Source: Gonocerus acuteangulatus (taxonomy: Eukaryota > Arthropoda > Insecta > Hemiptera > Coreidae). From it: a stretch of 64,000 nucleotides of DNA. Position numbers and translations under genes: made by a program. This document shows, piece after piece, positions 32,941 through 43,440 of the stretch (within the stretch, counting starts at the first letter, position 1; each line of letters starts with the position of its first letter). The stretch spans positions 70,481,342-70,545,341 of the forward strand of contig OX328130.1 of assembly GCA_946811695.1 (NCBI GenBank), given 5' to 3'. The notes below the pieces were generated by a model. It searched no databases, had not been told where the DNA came from, and saw only the letters and a program-made list of their open reading frames with translations.

Positions 32941-33670
32941 AAACATAAATGTGAAATAGAGGCCAAGTTCCTGCCACCACAAAGAAACACTCCCTTCCTC
33001 AAAAATATCCCCTCCTAAAACCCCCCAAAAACGCCTTACCATTCTACACTCCAAAAAAGTAGTATGGGTTGGTGTATTAATTCAACCAAAAATATTTGCC
33101 AATACAAGAGATGATACAAGAAAGAAATGGCCAAGTTCATTACTTGGAAGACCTCATAGTTACTTACTAAGAACAGTAAAGACACTTCAACTGACCTTTA
33201 AAAACAACAATAAAAATACTTATATCCAGTTACTAAAATATCACTTTCCTCAACCAGGTATATTCTTAAACTTGGCAATGTTTAGTTTTTATCTAAAGAT
33301 AATTTCCGCACAAAAAAAACATTGCCAAGTTTAAGAATATACCTGGTTGAGGAAAGTGATATTTTAGTAACTGGATATAAGTATTTTTATTGTTGTTTTT
33401 AAAGGTCAGTTGAAGTGTCTTTACTGTTCTTAGTAAGTAACTATGAGGTCTTCCAAGTAATGAACTTGGCCATTTCTTTCTTGTATCATCTCTTGTATTG
33501 GCAAATATTTTTGGTTGAATTAATACACCAACCCATACTACTTTTTTGGAGTGTAGAATGGTAAGGCGTTTTTGGGGGGTTTTAGGAGGGGATATTTTTG
33601 AGGAAGGGAGTGTTTCTTTGTGGTGGAAGGAACTTGGCCTCTATTTCACATTTATGTTTTTTTTGGGGAT
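32931..33670. repeat. Near-perfect palindrome, 353-bp arms and 33-bp loop
   Basis: Left arm 32931-33283, right arm 33317-33670, inverted complements with very few differences (one visible at ctgccacc/ccttccacc). The outermost bases atccccaaaa belong to the LINE RT frame and are copied in the right arm, so at least the edge arose from the LINE itself. Non-coding. It may be a foldback insertion, an inverted duplication by template switching, or an assembly artefact. Confidence 0.85.
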
Positions 33671-35255
33671 CTCATTGCTTTTTTCTAAGTATTAAATAGA
33701 ATTTAGTTGCCGCATACCTACTGGCTTTTGTACTTCATATAAAACCAGGGTCTTTGGATTCTGCATAAGGTTCTCCATACTGCTTGATATTTGATACCAA
33801 TAATCAACCTACATACATCTAATCACTAGACTAGAAAAGTTAGAAGCTCTTCCAAATGACATTACTTTAGAGGACAAATTGATTGCTCTCTTAACTAAAC
33901 TGTTACACTGTAAAACACAGGAACCTTATCCCGAGGATAAAGATCACAATAGGGAAAGTGTAGAAGGCCTTCAAGAAAAATATAAGAACAAAAATGACTC
34001 GACTTTGAAAAACTTAGTATCTGTTTTGAAGTATATTATGCAGTGAACCCCTACGACTTTATTTACTACATTTAAGAAAGAAGTCAGAACTGTTTTTAAG
34101 ATGCGTCGAAATGTTTTTTAAAACATCAAATATAGGTTCTCCTTACCAAGACGATTCATTTGATACCCCACATGATGGGTTTCAGAAGGAATGATGGCAT
34201 TTCGATGGAACAAGAAGTAGAAAACGTCATAGGTAATATGACACTCCCGTATCAAGACCTACCTGCGTGCCAAGTTTGGTCAAAATAGGCCAAACGGTGT
34301 GAATTGGTATAAGGAACAAACATACAGACAGACAGCTGAAAGACCTTTTTTACCTAGCCTAGTGCATTCCCCGGACCAAGGCCTACCTGTGTGCCAAGTT
34401 TGGTCAAAATCGGTCAAATGGTGTGAATTTGTGTACGGAACAAACATGCAGACAGACAGCTGATAGACGATTTTGACTAGCCTATGGCACTACCCGGATA
34501 AAGACCGACATGTGTGTCAAATTTTGTCAAACCCGGTCAAACGGTGTGTATTTGTATAAGGAACAAACAGACAAACAGACAGCTGATAGACAATTTTTCC
34601 TAGCCTATGATTCTCCCCGTATCAAGACCCATCTGTGTCCCAAGTTTGGTCAAAATCGGTCAAACGGTACGGATTTGTAAGAGGAACAAACATACAGACA
34701 GACAGCTGGTATAAGATTTTTACCGAGCCTGTATGCGTCTCTATTTGTTTCTTAAAACATCAAATATAGGTTCTTCATACCGAGACAATTCATTTGATAC
34801 TCCACATCATGGGTTTCGGACGGAATGACGGGTTTCCGATGGAAGTACAAAACTGGCACGCCCCCGCCCCGGAAGCGGAGTCAAACACAACTTTTCGCGA
34901 TTTTCGATTTTTTCCTTTAATAACACCTTCATATCTATCTTCATTCAAAATTTCAAGTCTCTAGCATCATGGGAAGTGCCTAATAATTTTGATGAGTCAG
35001 TGAGTGAGTGAGTGAGTGAGTCCTATAAATCCCGATTTTCGATCGCTTATATCTCAGAAACTATTCGATGTAGAATTATGAAAATTTCCAGTTTTACTCA
35101 CATCCAGTAGTTTAATACCTGTGTAAAATTTCATAAATTTATCTTCACCTGGTTGAAAGTTATGAGAGGGTAAAAATCGGCTCTAAGACCGCCTGTAATA
35201 TACACACAGTATGCTTAGGCCGGAACTTGGCCTGGCGCACTACCGTGCGCCTAGA
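33671..35255. other. Rest of the interruption in the LINE: inverted Helitron-type minisatellite between ~100-bp direct repeats
   Basis: 33823-34044 has a start-less plus frame of about 70 codons (TLEDKLIALLTKLLHC...) of unknown origin. 34225-34735 is the Helitron-like minisatellite in minus orientation (cagacagacagctg, aagtttggtcaaaatcggtc), four modules, without recognisable ends. It is bracketed by direct repeats at about 34107-34206 and 34738-34843 (cttaaaacatcaaatatagg, cattatgggttt-type blocks). A (GTGA)n tract sits at 35003-35020. Confidence 0.55.
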
Positions 35256-36540
35256 TACCAAAGGGACCAACAAGGCCCCTGGACTTACCTAAGTCCTATA
35301 GACCTATAAGTCTCTCATCCAACGTGCTGAAAACGATGGAGAAGGTAGTGGACATGCACATCAGGGAGGACCTCTTAGGAAGGCATCCTCTGCATGACCA
35401 GCAATTTGCGTATCAAAAGGGCAAATCAACAGAAACTGCCCTGCATTATCTAGTGGGCAGAATAGAGGACTCACTTCAAAACAAGGAGATTGCGTTATGT
35501 GCATTCCTGGATATAGAGGGTGCTTTTGACAATACCTCATATGCAGCCATAGAGGAGGCTACCAAGGAGTTTGGTGCTGAGCTCATCCTCAGAAGATGGG
35601 TTAGGGCTATGCTGGGAAGCCGGCGAATTAGAGCAAGGAAGGGGTGGGTCTCCACAAGAATAAGGGCAACTAGAGGCTGCCCCCAGGGAGGTGTTTTATC
35701 ACCCCTGCTGTGGACAATGGTGGTGGACTCCCTCCATAGAACTCTTTCTGAAGCTGGGTACGAGGTAATAGGATATGCGGATGATATAGTGGTTATAGTA
35801 AGAGGCAGATTTCCGCATGTCCTAAAGGAACGTATGCAGCTGGCACTAAGAATGATTAAGGGATGGTGCCATAATCTTGGGTTAACGGTTAATCCTGAAA
35901 AGACCAAGGTAGTCCCTTTCTCTAGGAAAAGGAACCTGAATATGGAACCTATCCTGGTGGAGGGGTCTCCTGTACTGGTCACAAATGAGATCAAATATCT
36001 GGGAATAACACTGGATAGAAGGCTCACTTGGAATTTGCACCTCAATAAACAGATTGAGAAGCCAAAGGTCTCTTTATGGGCCTGTAACAGGCTCTGTGGA
36101 AAGACCTGGGGTATGAGTCCGGGGATGCTCTTCTGGCTATACACTGCTGCAGTAAGGCCTATGGTAACATACGCAGCACTAGTCTGGTGGACAAAAACTG
36201 AAGAGAAGACCGCAGCCAGCAGGCTAGAAAGAGTCCAAAGGCTAGCATGCCTGGGAATCACAGGGGCAATCAGGACGTGACCTACTGCAGCGATGGAAGC
36301 AATCATAGGATTAACACCGCTAGCTATCCGCATCAAGCGAGAGGCCCTGATTGGTGCACTGAGAATCCAGTCCCTCAAAGTGAGCAAGGATGAGACTAAG
36401 GGACATCTCATTATTTTGCAAAGACTAAAAGAGAGAGCGATTTATGCCTCACCCGATCGGATGAGACGACACGGACACTTGTTTCTGACAAGCAGTTCAG
36501 TGTTGTCATACCTAGTCGACAGAGCTGGGAGGAAGGACAG
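35256..36540 (+). pseudogene. ORF2 of the R1/LOA-like LINE, RT continued
   Basis: KSYRPISLSSNVLKTMEKVV, FLDIEGAFDNTSY, RGCPQGGVLSPLLW, GYADDIVVI (catalytic YADD) and EIKYLGITLDRRLTW are in order, then LERVQRLACLGITGA. A one-base shift at 36280 moves the frame to MEAIIGLTPLAIRIKREALI (36293 on). Confidence 0.85.
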
Positions 36541-37321
36541 GAAAGTTTCCAAAGAGACTCATTGGTTTGGTACACCGATGGCTCTCTTAAGGATGAGAGG
36601 GCTGGTGCAGGGGTATATGGTCCCAGAACAGAAATAGTCATAGCTCTTGGATCCTTTGCCACTGTCTTCCAATCGGAAGTTCATGCGATTGAGATTGCAG
36701 CCCGAGAAAATCTAAAAAAAGGTGTTATAGGGCAAATGCTCAAAACTAGTGCTTGATTGCCACAGTGCCCTAAATGATCTGGGCAGGCGTAACAGGGTTA
36801 CGCTTGTGTGGGTGCCGGGACATGAGGGCAATGAGAAGGCCGATGAGATGGCAAGGAAGGGATCGGAGGAGATACTTCATGGTCCTGAGCCGTTCTTTGG
36901 TGTTTCAAAAAGTTTTGTCAAAAAGGTATTAAATGCCTGGGAACAAGAAGAAATTCAAAAGAATTGGCAGGCTAAGCCAGGTATGAGGCAGGCAAACCTA
37001 CTTGTCCGGATCTCGAAAGATAGGGCAGGGTATTTCCTTCATCTAACAAGAATAGAATTAAGAAGGATAGTCGGACTTCTCTCTGGACATGGTCCGCTAA
37101 GAAAACACCTGTGCACGATGGGGCTAATAGAGGACCCTACATGTCGCTGGTGCCTCGAAGAAGAGGAAACCTCACAGCACGTCCTCTGCGAATGTGAGGC
37201 GTTGGCCTACAACAGGCTAGTGCACATAGGGAAGGCAATTGCTACGCCCAAGGACATAGCCGAGGCTACTCCCAAGGAGCTCAAGCTATATGTGAGGAGC
37301 TGCAAGTTGGAAAGGGAGTAA
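36541..37321 (+). pseudogene. ORF2 of the R1/LOA-like LINE, RNase H and C-terminal zinc region
   Basis: WYTDGSLKDERAGAGVYGP (first Asp), SEVHAIEIA (Glu), a shift near 36735, LDCHSALNDL (the usual D-S has become D-C-H-S), and WVPGHEGNEKADEMARKGS (His/Asp). Then RIVGLLSGHGPLRKHL and CRWCLEEEETSQHVLCEC (CCHC). Stop at 37319-37321, followed by an 86-bp 3' UTR and the tail. Confidence 0.85.
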
Positions 37322-37421
37322 GACAGGGACGCAAATCACAATAGATCCAATAGGGTCGCAGTGAACAAGGGCGAAGGGCCCAGGTCCCTTTATATTGTAT
37401 TGTATTGTATATACCAAGTTT

Positions 37422-37483
37422 CGTAGTGAAAAAACAAAAACTCTGGCCTGTATCGTGTTAACGGACACATATATAACTATATA

Positions 37484-37553
<70 letters not shown>

Positions 37554-37687
37554 TATATATAAATTTTAACTGGGGTCATTTTCGGTGTCTACTTGGTAGG
37601 ATCGACAAAGATTTGAAATTTTTTTTCAAAAATTCCGTCATGAGTGCAACCTCAATAGCTACTTTCCTTCGGAGGAAAGTGCTAAAA
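37422..37687 (+). mobile_element. RC-1 family element, copy E, 3' part (F)
   Basis: Resumes with cgtagtgaaaaaacaaaaac, (AT)n (37473-37562), gtgtctacttggtaggatcg, the hairpin at 37661-37680 and GCTAAAA. Confidence 0.8.
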
Positions 37688-38418
37688 AGAGGTGCTGTAT
37701 TGTCTGCCAGGATAACAAGTCAAAACATTATTTCAAGAAATGGTTTAACTATGCATGTTTAAATCAGGGAAATATTATTATCTCAATATTATAGTAAATA
37801 AGATGGTTTCATATTTTCAATTTTTTGTTATTTCCCAGCACTGTTCTAAGAATTATTTTTGAATAAATGGTAAAATATGAAGTTTTATAATGCGATTTAT
37901 TTTAGTTTAGAATATACCTAAACTACCGTTTAACTTACTAGTACTTCAAAACGCCCCTAATATCAAGCGGGCCAATTATTTTCGGTCCCCCTGCCAGGTT
38001 AAAGTATAAGTATTAAAGAGACTTTAAAAATAACCACTTTATGACAAAAGAAACGGATATTTGAACGGAAATATCAACAATTAAACATTATCAGTGACTA
38101 AAACGCTAGAAAAACACCTCAGAAACCTTCGAAATAGTGATTGATTCTCCTGATTGAGATGCCTCAGACCTCGGGTAACCTAATATCCCCTCTGGTTGAT
38201 TTTTCAATGGGATTAAAGTGGCTGTATTGAGATCAATAAGGATAAAGACGAAGGATTACTCGTTCCAAAGCTTTCGCTACATTAAACCCCGACGAGCCCG
38301 ATCGAGCAAAACACCGGGATGGATACTCGCTGAAAAAATACGAAAAAATCTCTTTTTCTCCAAGGTATAAATTATACAACCAGTCTTTATTTTTTCTTTA
38401 TCCTGCAGAAATAAAGTA
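37688..38418. other. Unassigned sequence
   Basis: AT-rich with no gene or terminal repeat; ends at the TTAA of the piggyBac relic. Confidence 0.4.
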
Positions 38419-38661
38419 TTAACCCTCGGGAGCGCGCGCTCATTTCCTAACACGGGAACGCGCGATGTATCTGACAGATACAAGAGGGGTTAATGTCCAG
38501 TAAATACGTAGTAATCCATTAAAATCGTTTATATTGTTCTAATATAATATTTTATTCAAATTTAATAATGCAATATATCACATTCGATGAATTATCAAAG
38601 TTTAATTTAACTAAATTATTAAAATATTCTTTTAATTATTGTAAGGATAACCAATGAAGTC

Positions 38662-38784
38662 TTTTAGCACTTTCCTCTGAAGGAAAGTAGCTATTGAGGT
38701 TGGAATCATGACGGAATTTTTGAAAAATTTCTTCAAATCATTATCGATCCTACCTAGTAGACACCGAAAATGACCCCCGTTAAA

Positions 38785-38867
<83 letters not shown>

Positions 38868-40335
38868 TAGATGGAACGGAATTTTTCTCCAGCGGTGGTA
38901 CTCCTCCTCACTTCTTCCCGGAATATTTCGATGGATTCATCTCCATCTTCTTCAGCCAGGTACTTGTTTCTTCCTCGGTGGTAGCCAAGGGAATGACATT
39001 TTTCTCGATCTGGGCTCCTTTTCTCCCCTCTAGCCACAGTATCGGCGGACGAATGGTGTTGAAGCTCCCTGGTGTAGTTGGGATTCTGTCCGTTGGCAGC
39101 GCTGATGGTATTGCGTCTTTAACGACGCATGGAGATGAATCCATCGAAATATTCCGGGAAGAAGTGAGGAGGAGTACCACCGCTGGAGAAAAATGCCGTT
39201 CCATCTAAAAATACTATCCCAGCGACGAAAAATAACATCAAACATATATATATATATATATATATGTGTGTCTGTTAACACGATAGCGGCCAGAGTTTTT
39301 GTTTTTTCGTCACGAAACTTGGTATATAGCATTCAATTAGCAAACGATTGAACGAGTTCGTTAACCATCAAAGTCGGTCCACCGGAAGGGGGGGTTTACG
39401 CCGAATCCAAAACACTAATTTGACTAAGTAGCCGTAATATTTGTTATATTTCAACGAAACTTGGTATTCGTAGTAGTAATATAGAGAGAAAAGTGAGATA
39501 TAAAAATGAACAAAATCGGTTTATTAGAAGGGGGGGGGGGGGGGGGGGTTACTCCGGACCCACAATACCAATTCGCCACTACCAGCCGTGATTTTTGGTA
39601 TATTTCGACGAAACTCGGTATTCGTAGTGGTAATCCACAGGTAAATATGTGTTGTAAAAATAAACTAAATCGGTTCTTTAGGAGGGGGGGGGGGGGTTAC
39701 TCCAGACCCACAATACCAATTCGCCACTACCAGCCGTGATTTTTGGTATATTTCGACGAAACTCGGTATTCGTAGTGGTAATCTACAGGTAAATATGTGT
39801 TGTAAAAATAAACTAAATCGGTTCATTAGAAGGGGGGGTTTAACTGGACCCAAATTCCTAATATACTCATACCGGTCGTAATTTCTGCTGCATTGTAATG
39901 AAACGCGGTATACGTCGTGGGTAACTCATGGGAAAGAAGTGTTGTAAAAATGAGCTGAATCGGTCAATCGGAAAGCGGGGTTTAATTTGTAATATATTTC
40001 AATAGAAAAGCCCGCCAGACGTAGGTTCACAAAGCCGCCGCAAGGAGCGCTTTCTACCACTAGAGTGACTGTATCCTGTTCCTGCGTTAGATCAAAATAG
40101 GATAATATGAGGTTTTTTTGTATTTATTACGTAGTGTAATAGGTACCATGTGTAAACATAATTCTGGAAGCAAATTAATAATTGATCAGTTACTCATTAC
40201 AAATTAAAAAGAGAACTATTCATGTTTTTATTTTATTTATGTAGGATATTTTAAGCAAATTGTTCTGGAAAGCAGTCTACACTACCCAAATTCTGAGGAA
40301 AGTTCTTAGTTATGCAACTCCTGCGTGACGGACAT
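38662..40335 (-). mobile_element. RC-1 family element, copy G (inverted, with a nested TIR insert)
   Basis: Minus strand: 5' tip near 40335 (tgtccgtcacgcaggag), then several poly(C)-bearing modules, (AT)n, the hairpin at 38669-38688 and GCTAAAA. Its (AT)n tract is split by a 348-bp TIR insert at 38864-39211. One module is nearly duplicated (39520-39680 against 39680-39840). Confidence 0.75.
38864..39211. mobile_element. TIR insert with 83-bp arms carrying a protein-like fragment
   Basis: Arms 38864-38946 and 39129-39211 are near-perfect inverted complements (TTTTTAGATGGAACGG at the tip). The 182-bp centre is G+C-richer than its surroundings, and on the minus strand it reads an open frame (TDRIPTTPGSFNTIRPPILW, then EGRKGAQIEKNVIPLA) that looks like real coding sequence of unknown family. 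Inserted in the (AT)n of RC-1 copy G. Confidence 0.6.
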
Positions 40336-40619
40336 TTGTATTTAATTTTTAATTAAGAAACATACAATAAGATAATAAACAATCACTTTAATTGAATTAA
40401 ACTGTTACATATTTTGAAAACATACTGCTATATAAAAACAAACTGCTTTATAAAAACATACTGATGTATAAAAAATGTTGTAACTTTTATGTTGAGTATA
40501 CTAAAAATAAGTCAAATCAGTAAAACATACAAAGATTAAAAGAATAATAGAACTATATACAAATAATTTAAAAGAATAACAAGGAAACTAAAAATAGAAG
40601 GAAGTTCAGTGTTCAAGAA

Positions 40620-40975
40620 AGCACAAAAAAGTTACTGACTTATCTTTTCATTGATAAATGTCTTTGCATTTAGGCAACAGTCACCACATAAAAAATTAGC
40701 GTGTTGAACACATGTAATTTTCTCACATGTCTTACGCGCATATTGCGTGAATCTTTTTTTTTTTTTTTTTTTTTGAGGCTACACGTGGTTCAAAACGTTT
40801 ACGTCTTTTCCCAGATGGAGGTGTCTCTTAGTTCCATCCCCGAAGTGGCTTCATGTACATCTTGCTCAGATATGCTTCTGTCAATAATGTTAGCATTATT
40901 GTCCTTCATTGTTGAGGTATTGTCGGCCTCAGCAACATTTTCGTGAATTTCTGTGGCTGGATTTAAACAAAAAAA
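40620..40975 (-). pseudogene. piggyBac transposase C-terminus remnant
   Basis: On the minus strand: TCEKITCVQHANFLCGDCC (about 40720-40660) matches the cysteine-rich C-terminal domain of piggyBac transposases, which binds the subterminal DNA. Upstream, 40975-40770 reads an acidic stretch broken by an A-run (T on plus at 40751-40774) and frame changes. The catalytic DDD domain is absent. Confidence 0.6.
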
Positions 40976-41403
40976 AAAAAAAAAAAAAAGATCGATAGGC
41001 AGTATGAGGCTCTAGGAACACGGGGACGCGCGATATCTGAGAGATAATACTCTAATTTCAATACTCAAATGGATATTTCAGACATAGTGATGCATTACCT
41101 AACATGCAAAGGACCAAATAGAACCTAATAGAGACACCATTTAAAAAAGAAAAACGTAAATAAGAATTAATTATCTGGGAACGCACGATGTAACTAAGAA
41201 GCACAAATAGGGCAAAATCAGGCTTAACCTCATCCGACGAGCAACAATTCAAAACTGAAGTGACGGTAAGAATGAAAGCAGCTAGAAGTGATGGGAGCTG
41301 CCTGACTCTATCCTATCATAGCGGATTCCCCTGAGACGTTGCGCCTATGTATCTACTGGATATCGCGCGTTCCCGAGGGTTAAAAGCCTGGAACGCAGGA
41401 GCT

Positions 41404-41950
41404 GTATAGCTAATCACATTCCTTGAACAAAATAATCTCCTCAACCCTCTCCAGTCTGTCCAAAGCCATTGCTATAGGCTCCCAATCCCTCATAAGTTCC
41501 ACCTCCCCTTTTCCCCAGCCCTTTATCTCAACAGCAGCCCTATAAAATGTTGTAAATCAGTTAAACATCTTGGAATCATATTGGATCAAAACCTTCCCTG
41601 GAAAAATCATATTTCCCAAATTTCCCGTCGATCCATATTTATCCTGAGATAGCTCAACCTCTCCCGCCATCTCCTGCCAACAAAGACCCGTCAACTCCTT
41701 GTAACCTCCCTATTATTCCCCCAGTTTGACAATGGTTGTTTGATGTATGGTGGACTTTCAGGCGATCTCGAGGCAAAACTCAAACGCCTCATGAACTGTT
41801 TCATTCGTTTTATCCCCAGAGACTCCCACATATCACATTTCTACCACGAGCTAGATTGGCTATTCCCTCTTTATCGTCACTCTTCCTGTCTTAATGTTTT
41901 TCCCCCTTCATTGGCATGGGTGACATATTTTCAGTTGATTTTTTTTTTAG
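41404..41950 (+). pseudogene. LINE RT fragment (thumb / C-terminal region)
   Basis: CKSVKHLGIILDQNLPWKNH then stops and shifts, then FDNGCLMYGGLSGDLEAKLK and RHSSCLNVF. The first is the YLG(I/L)xLD motif after the RT palm; the second is the region that follows in LINEs of the Jockey/CR1/R1 range. Ends in a T-run and (AT)n tract. Confidence 0.6.

Positions 41951-41954
<4 letters not shown>

Positions 41955-42007
<53 letters not shown>
41955..42007. repeat. (AT)n microsatellite
   Basis: Pure TA tract. Confidence 0.95.
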
Positions 42008-42010
<3 letters not shown>

Positions 42011-42979
42011 GATTACTTTGGTCATTGCGTTTTTTTTCTTATTTCAAGTATGTTAGAGAATTGTTAGTTCCAAATAAGGCAATTGTGAAAAAGGAATCCG
42101 TTCAAAAAAAGATAATTATTTTACACAGGAGATGGCTTCCTCGCTTCATTATTGAAGAAATATTAAATTCCCTCTGCTGCGAGGCACAAAATTAAAAAAG
42201 AAAAAAAAAGAAGGAAACAAGGGGAAACATGGGGAGTGAATTATGTTATATATTAACTCTCTCTCGCCAATAAAGAGTTACGTAAAACCAGAACGAGTCT
42301 AGAGGAATAAAAGGGCAAGCTGTTGAAAAATGAAATAAAAAATTAAATCAACAGAGTAGAAAACCTTTTTAGAATGAAGCCTTTGGAGTGCTTATTCATA
42401 ATTGTGTAAAGGGTGGGGAAAAAATAGAGGCGCGAAGCGGAATGGAAGAGGCGCGGGGAGCATATGAGGGAGAGAGATGGAAAACGAGAGAGAGAGAAAG
42501 AGGTTCGCACAAAGGAACGGTGAGTGATAACAGTGATTCTGTGAAAGGGTGGGTGCCCCCGCTTTGAAAAATGATATAGGTCTGTTGTCGTGTATTAGGC
42601 CCTGCGGCCGTCTTGATGTATTTATAACGGCAATCAATGTCATATGTTACTGATTTATTGACCAAATATCTTATCGGAGGGACAGTAATATTTTGTCAAG
42701 ATGCCCTTAGGGTTAAGGAATGAATCTGCTGTACAAGAAACTTTTACAGAATCGGATTATTTCATGGCTTTTTGAAATAAATTACCTACACAATTTTTGA
42801 GCCTGAATCATGTTTTTTTTTTTATGAAAAATTGCATTTATACTCCAGTTTTACCCAGAAGATATCAATGTATTTACCATGCATTCCGAAGGAAGGAGAT
42901 GTGAAATAAAGGTTTATTTTAGTAAGAAGCTAAATGTGAGCACTTTGAGTTTTAAGAAAGATATTGGGTTTAATAATGC
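42008..42979. other. Unassigned sequence
   Basis: A purine-rich patch (42420-42510, gagagagag) is the only distinctive feature. Confidence 0.4.
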
Positions 42980-43350
42980 AGGTTTAAATATTCGTTTTGT
43001 TTTGGCAAGTTCTTGCAATGTAAACAAAGATAATTCGATGTTTAGTTAATGGATAATAACAAGTTAAAACAGTATTTTCGTCATGGTCGAAATGTTGCTC
43101 AAACCGCGCGTCACGTCAATGTTGTTCGCATTGAAGGATGCATCAGTGTACCGTGGAGAAATTATTTTACAAATTTTGTCTCAGAGAATCAGATCTAAAA
43201 GAAATGGCTTTGGTGGAAGAAAAACCACGCGAAATACTCGGAATTAGAGTTGGTGTTGACAACTCAACAGTTGTTCGCAATCTGGAACGAATTGGTCATA
43301 TAAAACCCTGTATTATGAATGCACTAACCCAATATTTAAGAACGTACATA
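42980..43350 (+). pseudogene. mariner transposase N-terminal remnant 1
   Basis: After a 5' UTR-like stretch shared with 62990-63060 (tatccgttt/tattcgtttt, gtttagttaatgga) come NVAQTARHVNVVRIEG-type residues, then, across stops, TQQLFAIWNELV. These correspond to the two helix-turn-helix parts of the mariner DNA-binding domain, as in the copy at 63160-63480. No catalytic domain is left; the satellite array begins 90 bp downstream. Confidence 0.55.
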
Positions 43351-43440
43351 TAAATATCAAAGATATGTGAAGAGTCAAAAGAATCATGAGTAAGGATTTA
43401 TTTGTTGTATTATCATGTATCTTCAGGGCACGTATAACAG

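Larger units (their letters stand above)
29628..37407 (+). mobile_element. R1/LOA-like LINE with RNase H, decayed and interrupted, 14-bp target duplication
   Basis: Flanked by TATATACCAAGTTT (29614-29627, 37408-37421). Order: 5' UTR, ORF1 (29999-31201), ORF2 endonuclease (about 31510-32200), start of RT (to 32940), a 2.3-kb interruption (about 32941-35255), the rest of RT (35256-36540), RNase H and C-terminus (36562-37321), a short 3' UTR and a (TATTG)n-like tail. Several stops and shifts make it dead. It sits inside RC-1 copy E/F. Confidence 0.85.
38423..41379. mobile_element. piggyBac-like element, decayed, TTAA on both sides, RC-1 copy inside
   Basis: TTAA at 38419-38422 and 41380-41383 border the inverted ends CCCTCGGGAGCGCGCG and (inverted) CCCTCGGGAACGCGCG. 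Subterminal motifs of the form cacggg(a/g)acgcgcgat follow near 38458 and 41020, and a related tctgggaacgcacgat at 41175. Between them, apart from RC-1 copy G, lies a remnant of the transposase C-terminus. The TTAA duplication and the CCC start are the piggyBac signature. Confidence 0.75.

Noticed and set aside
35476..36411. 311-codon minus-strand frame
   Set aside because: Exact shadow of the RT frame on the plus strand, which holds the YADD and other motifs.
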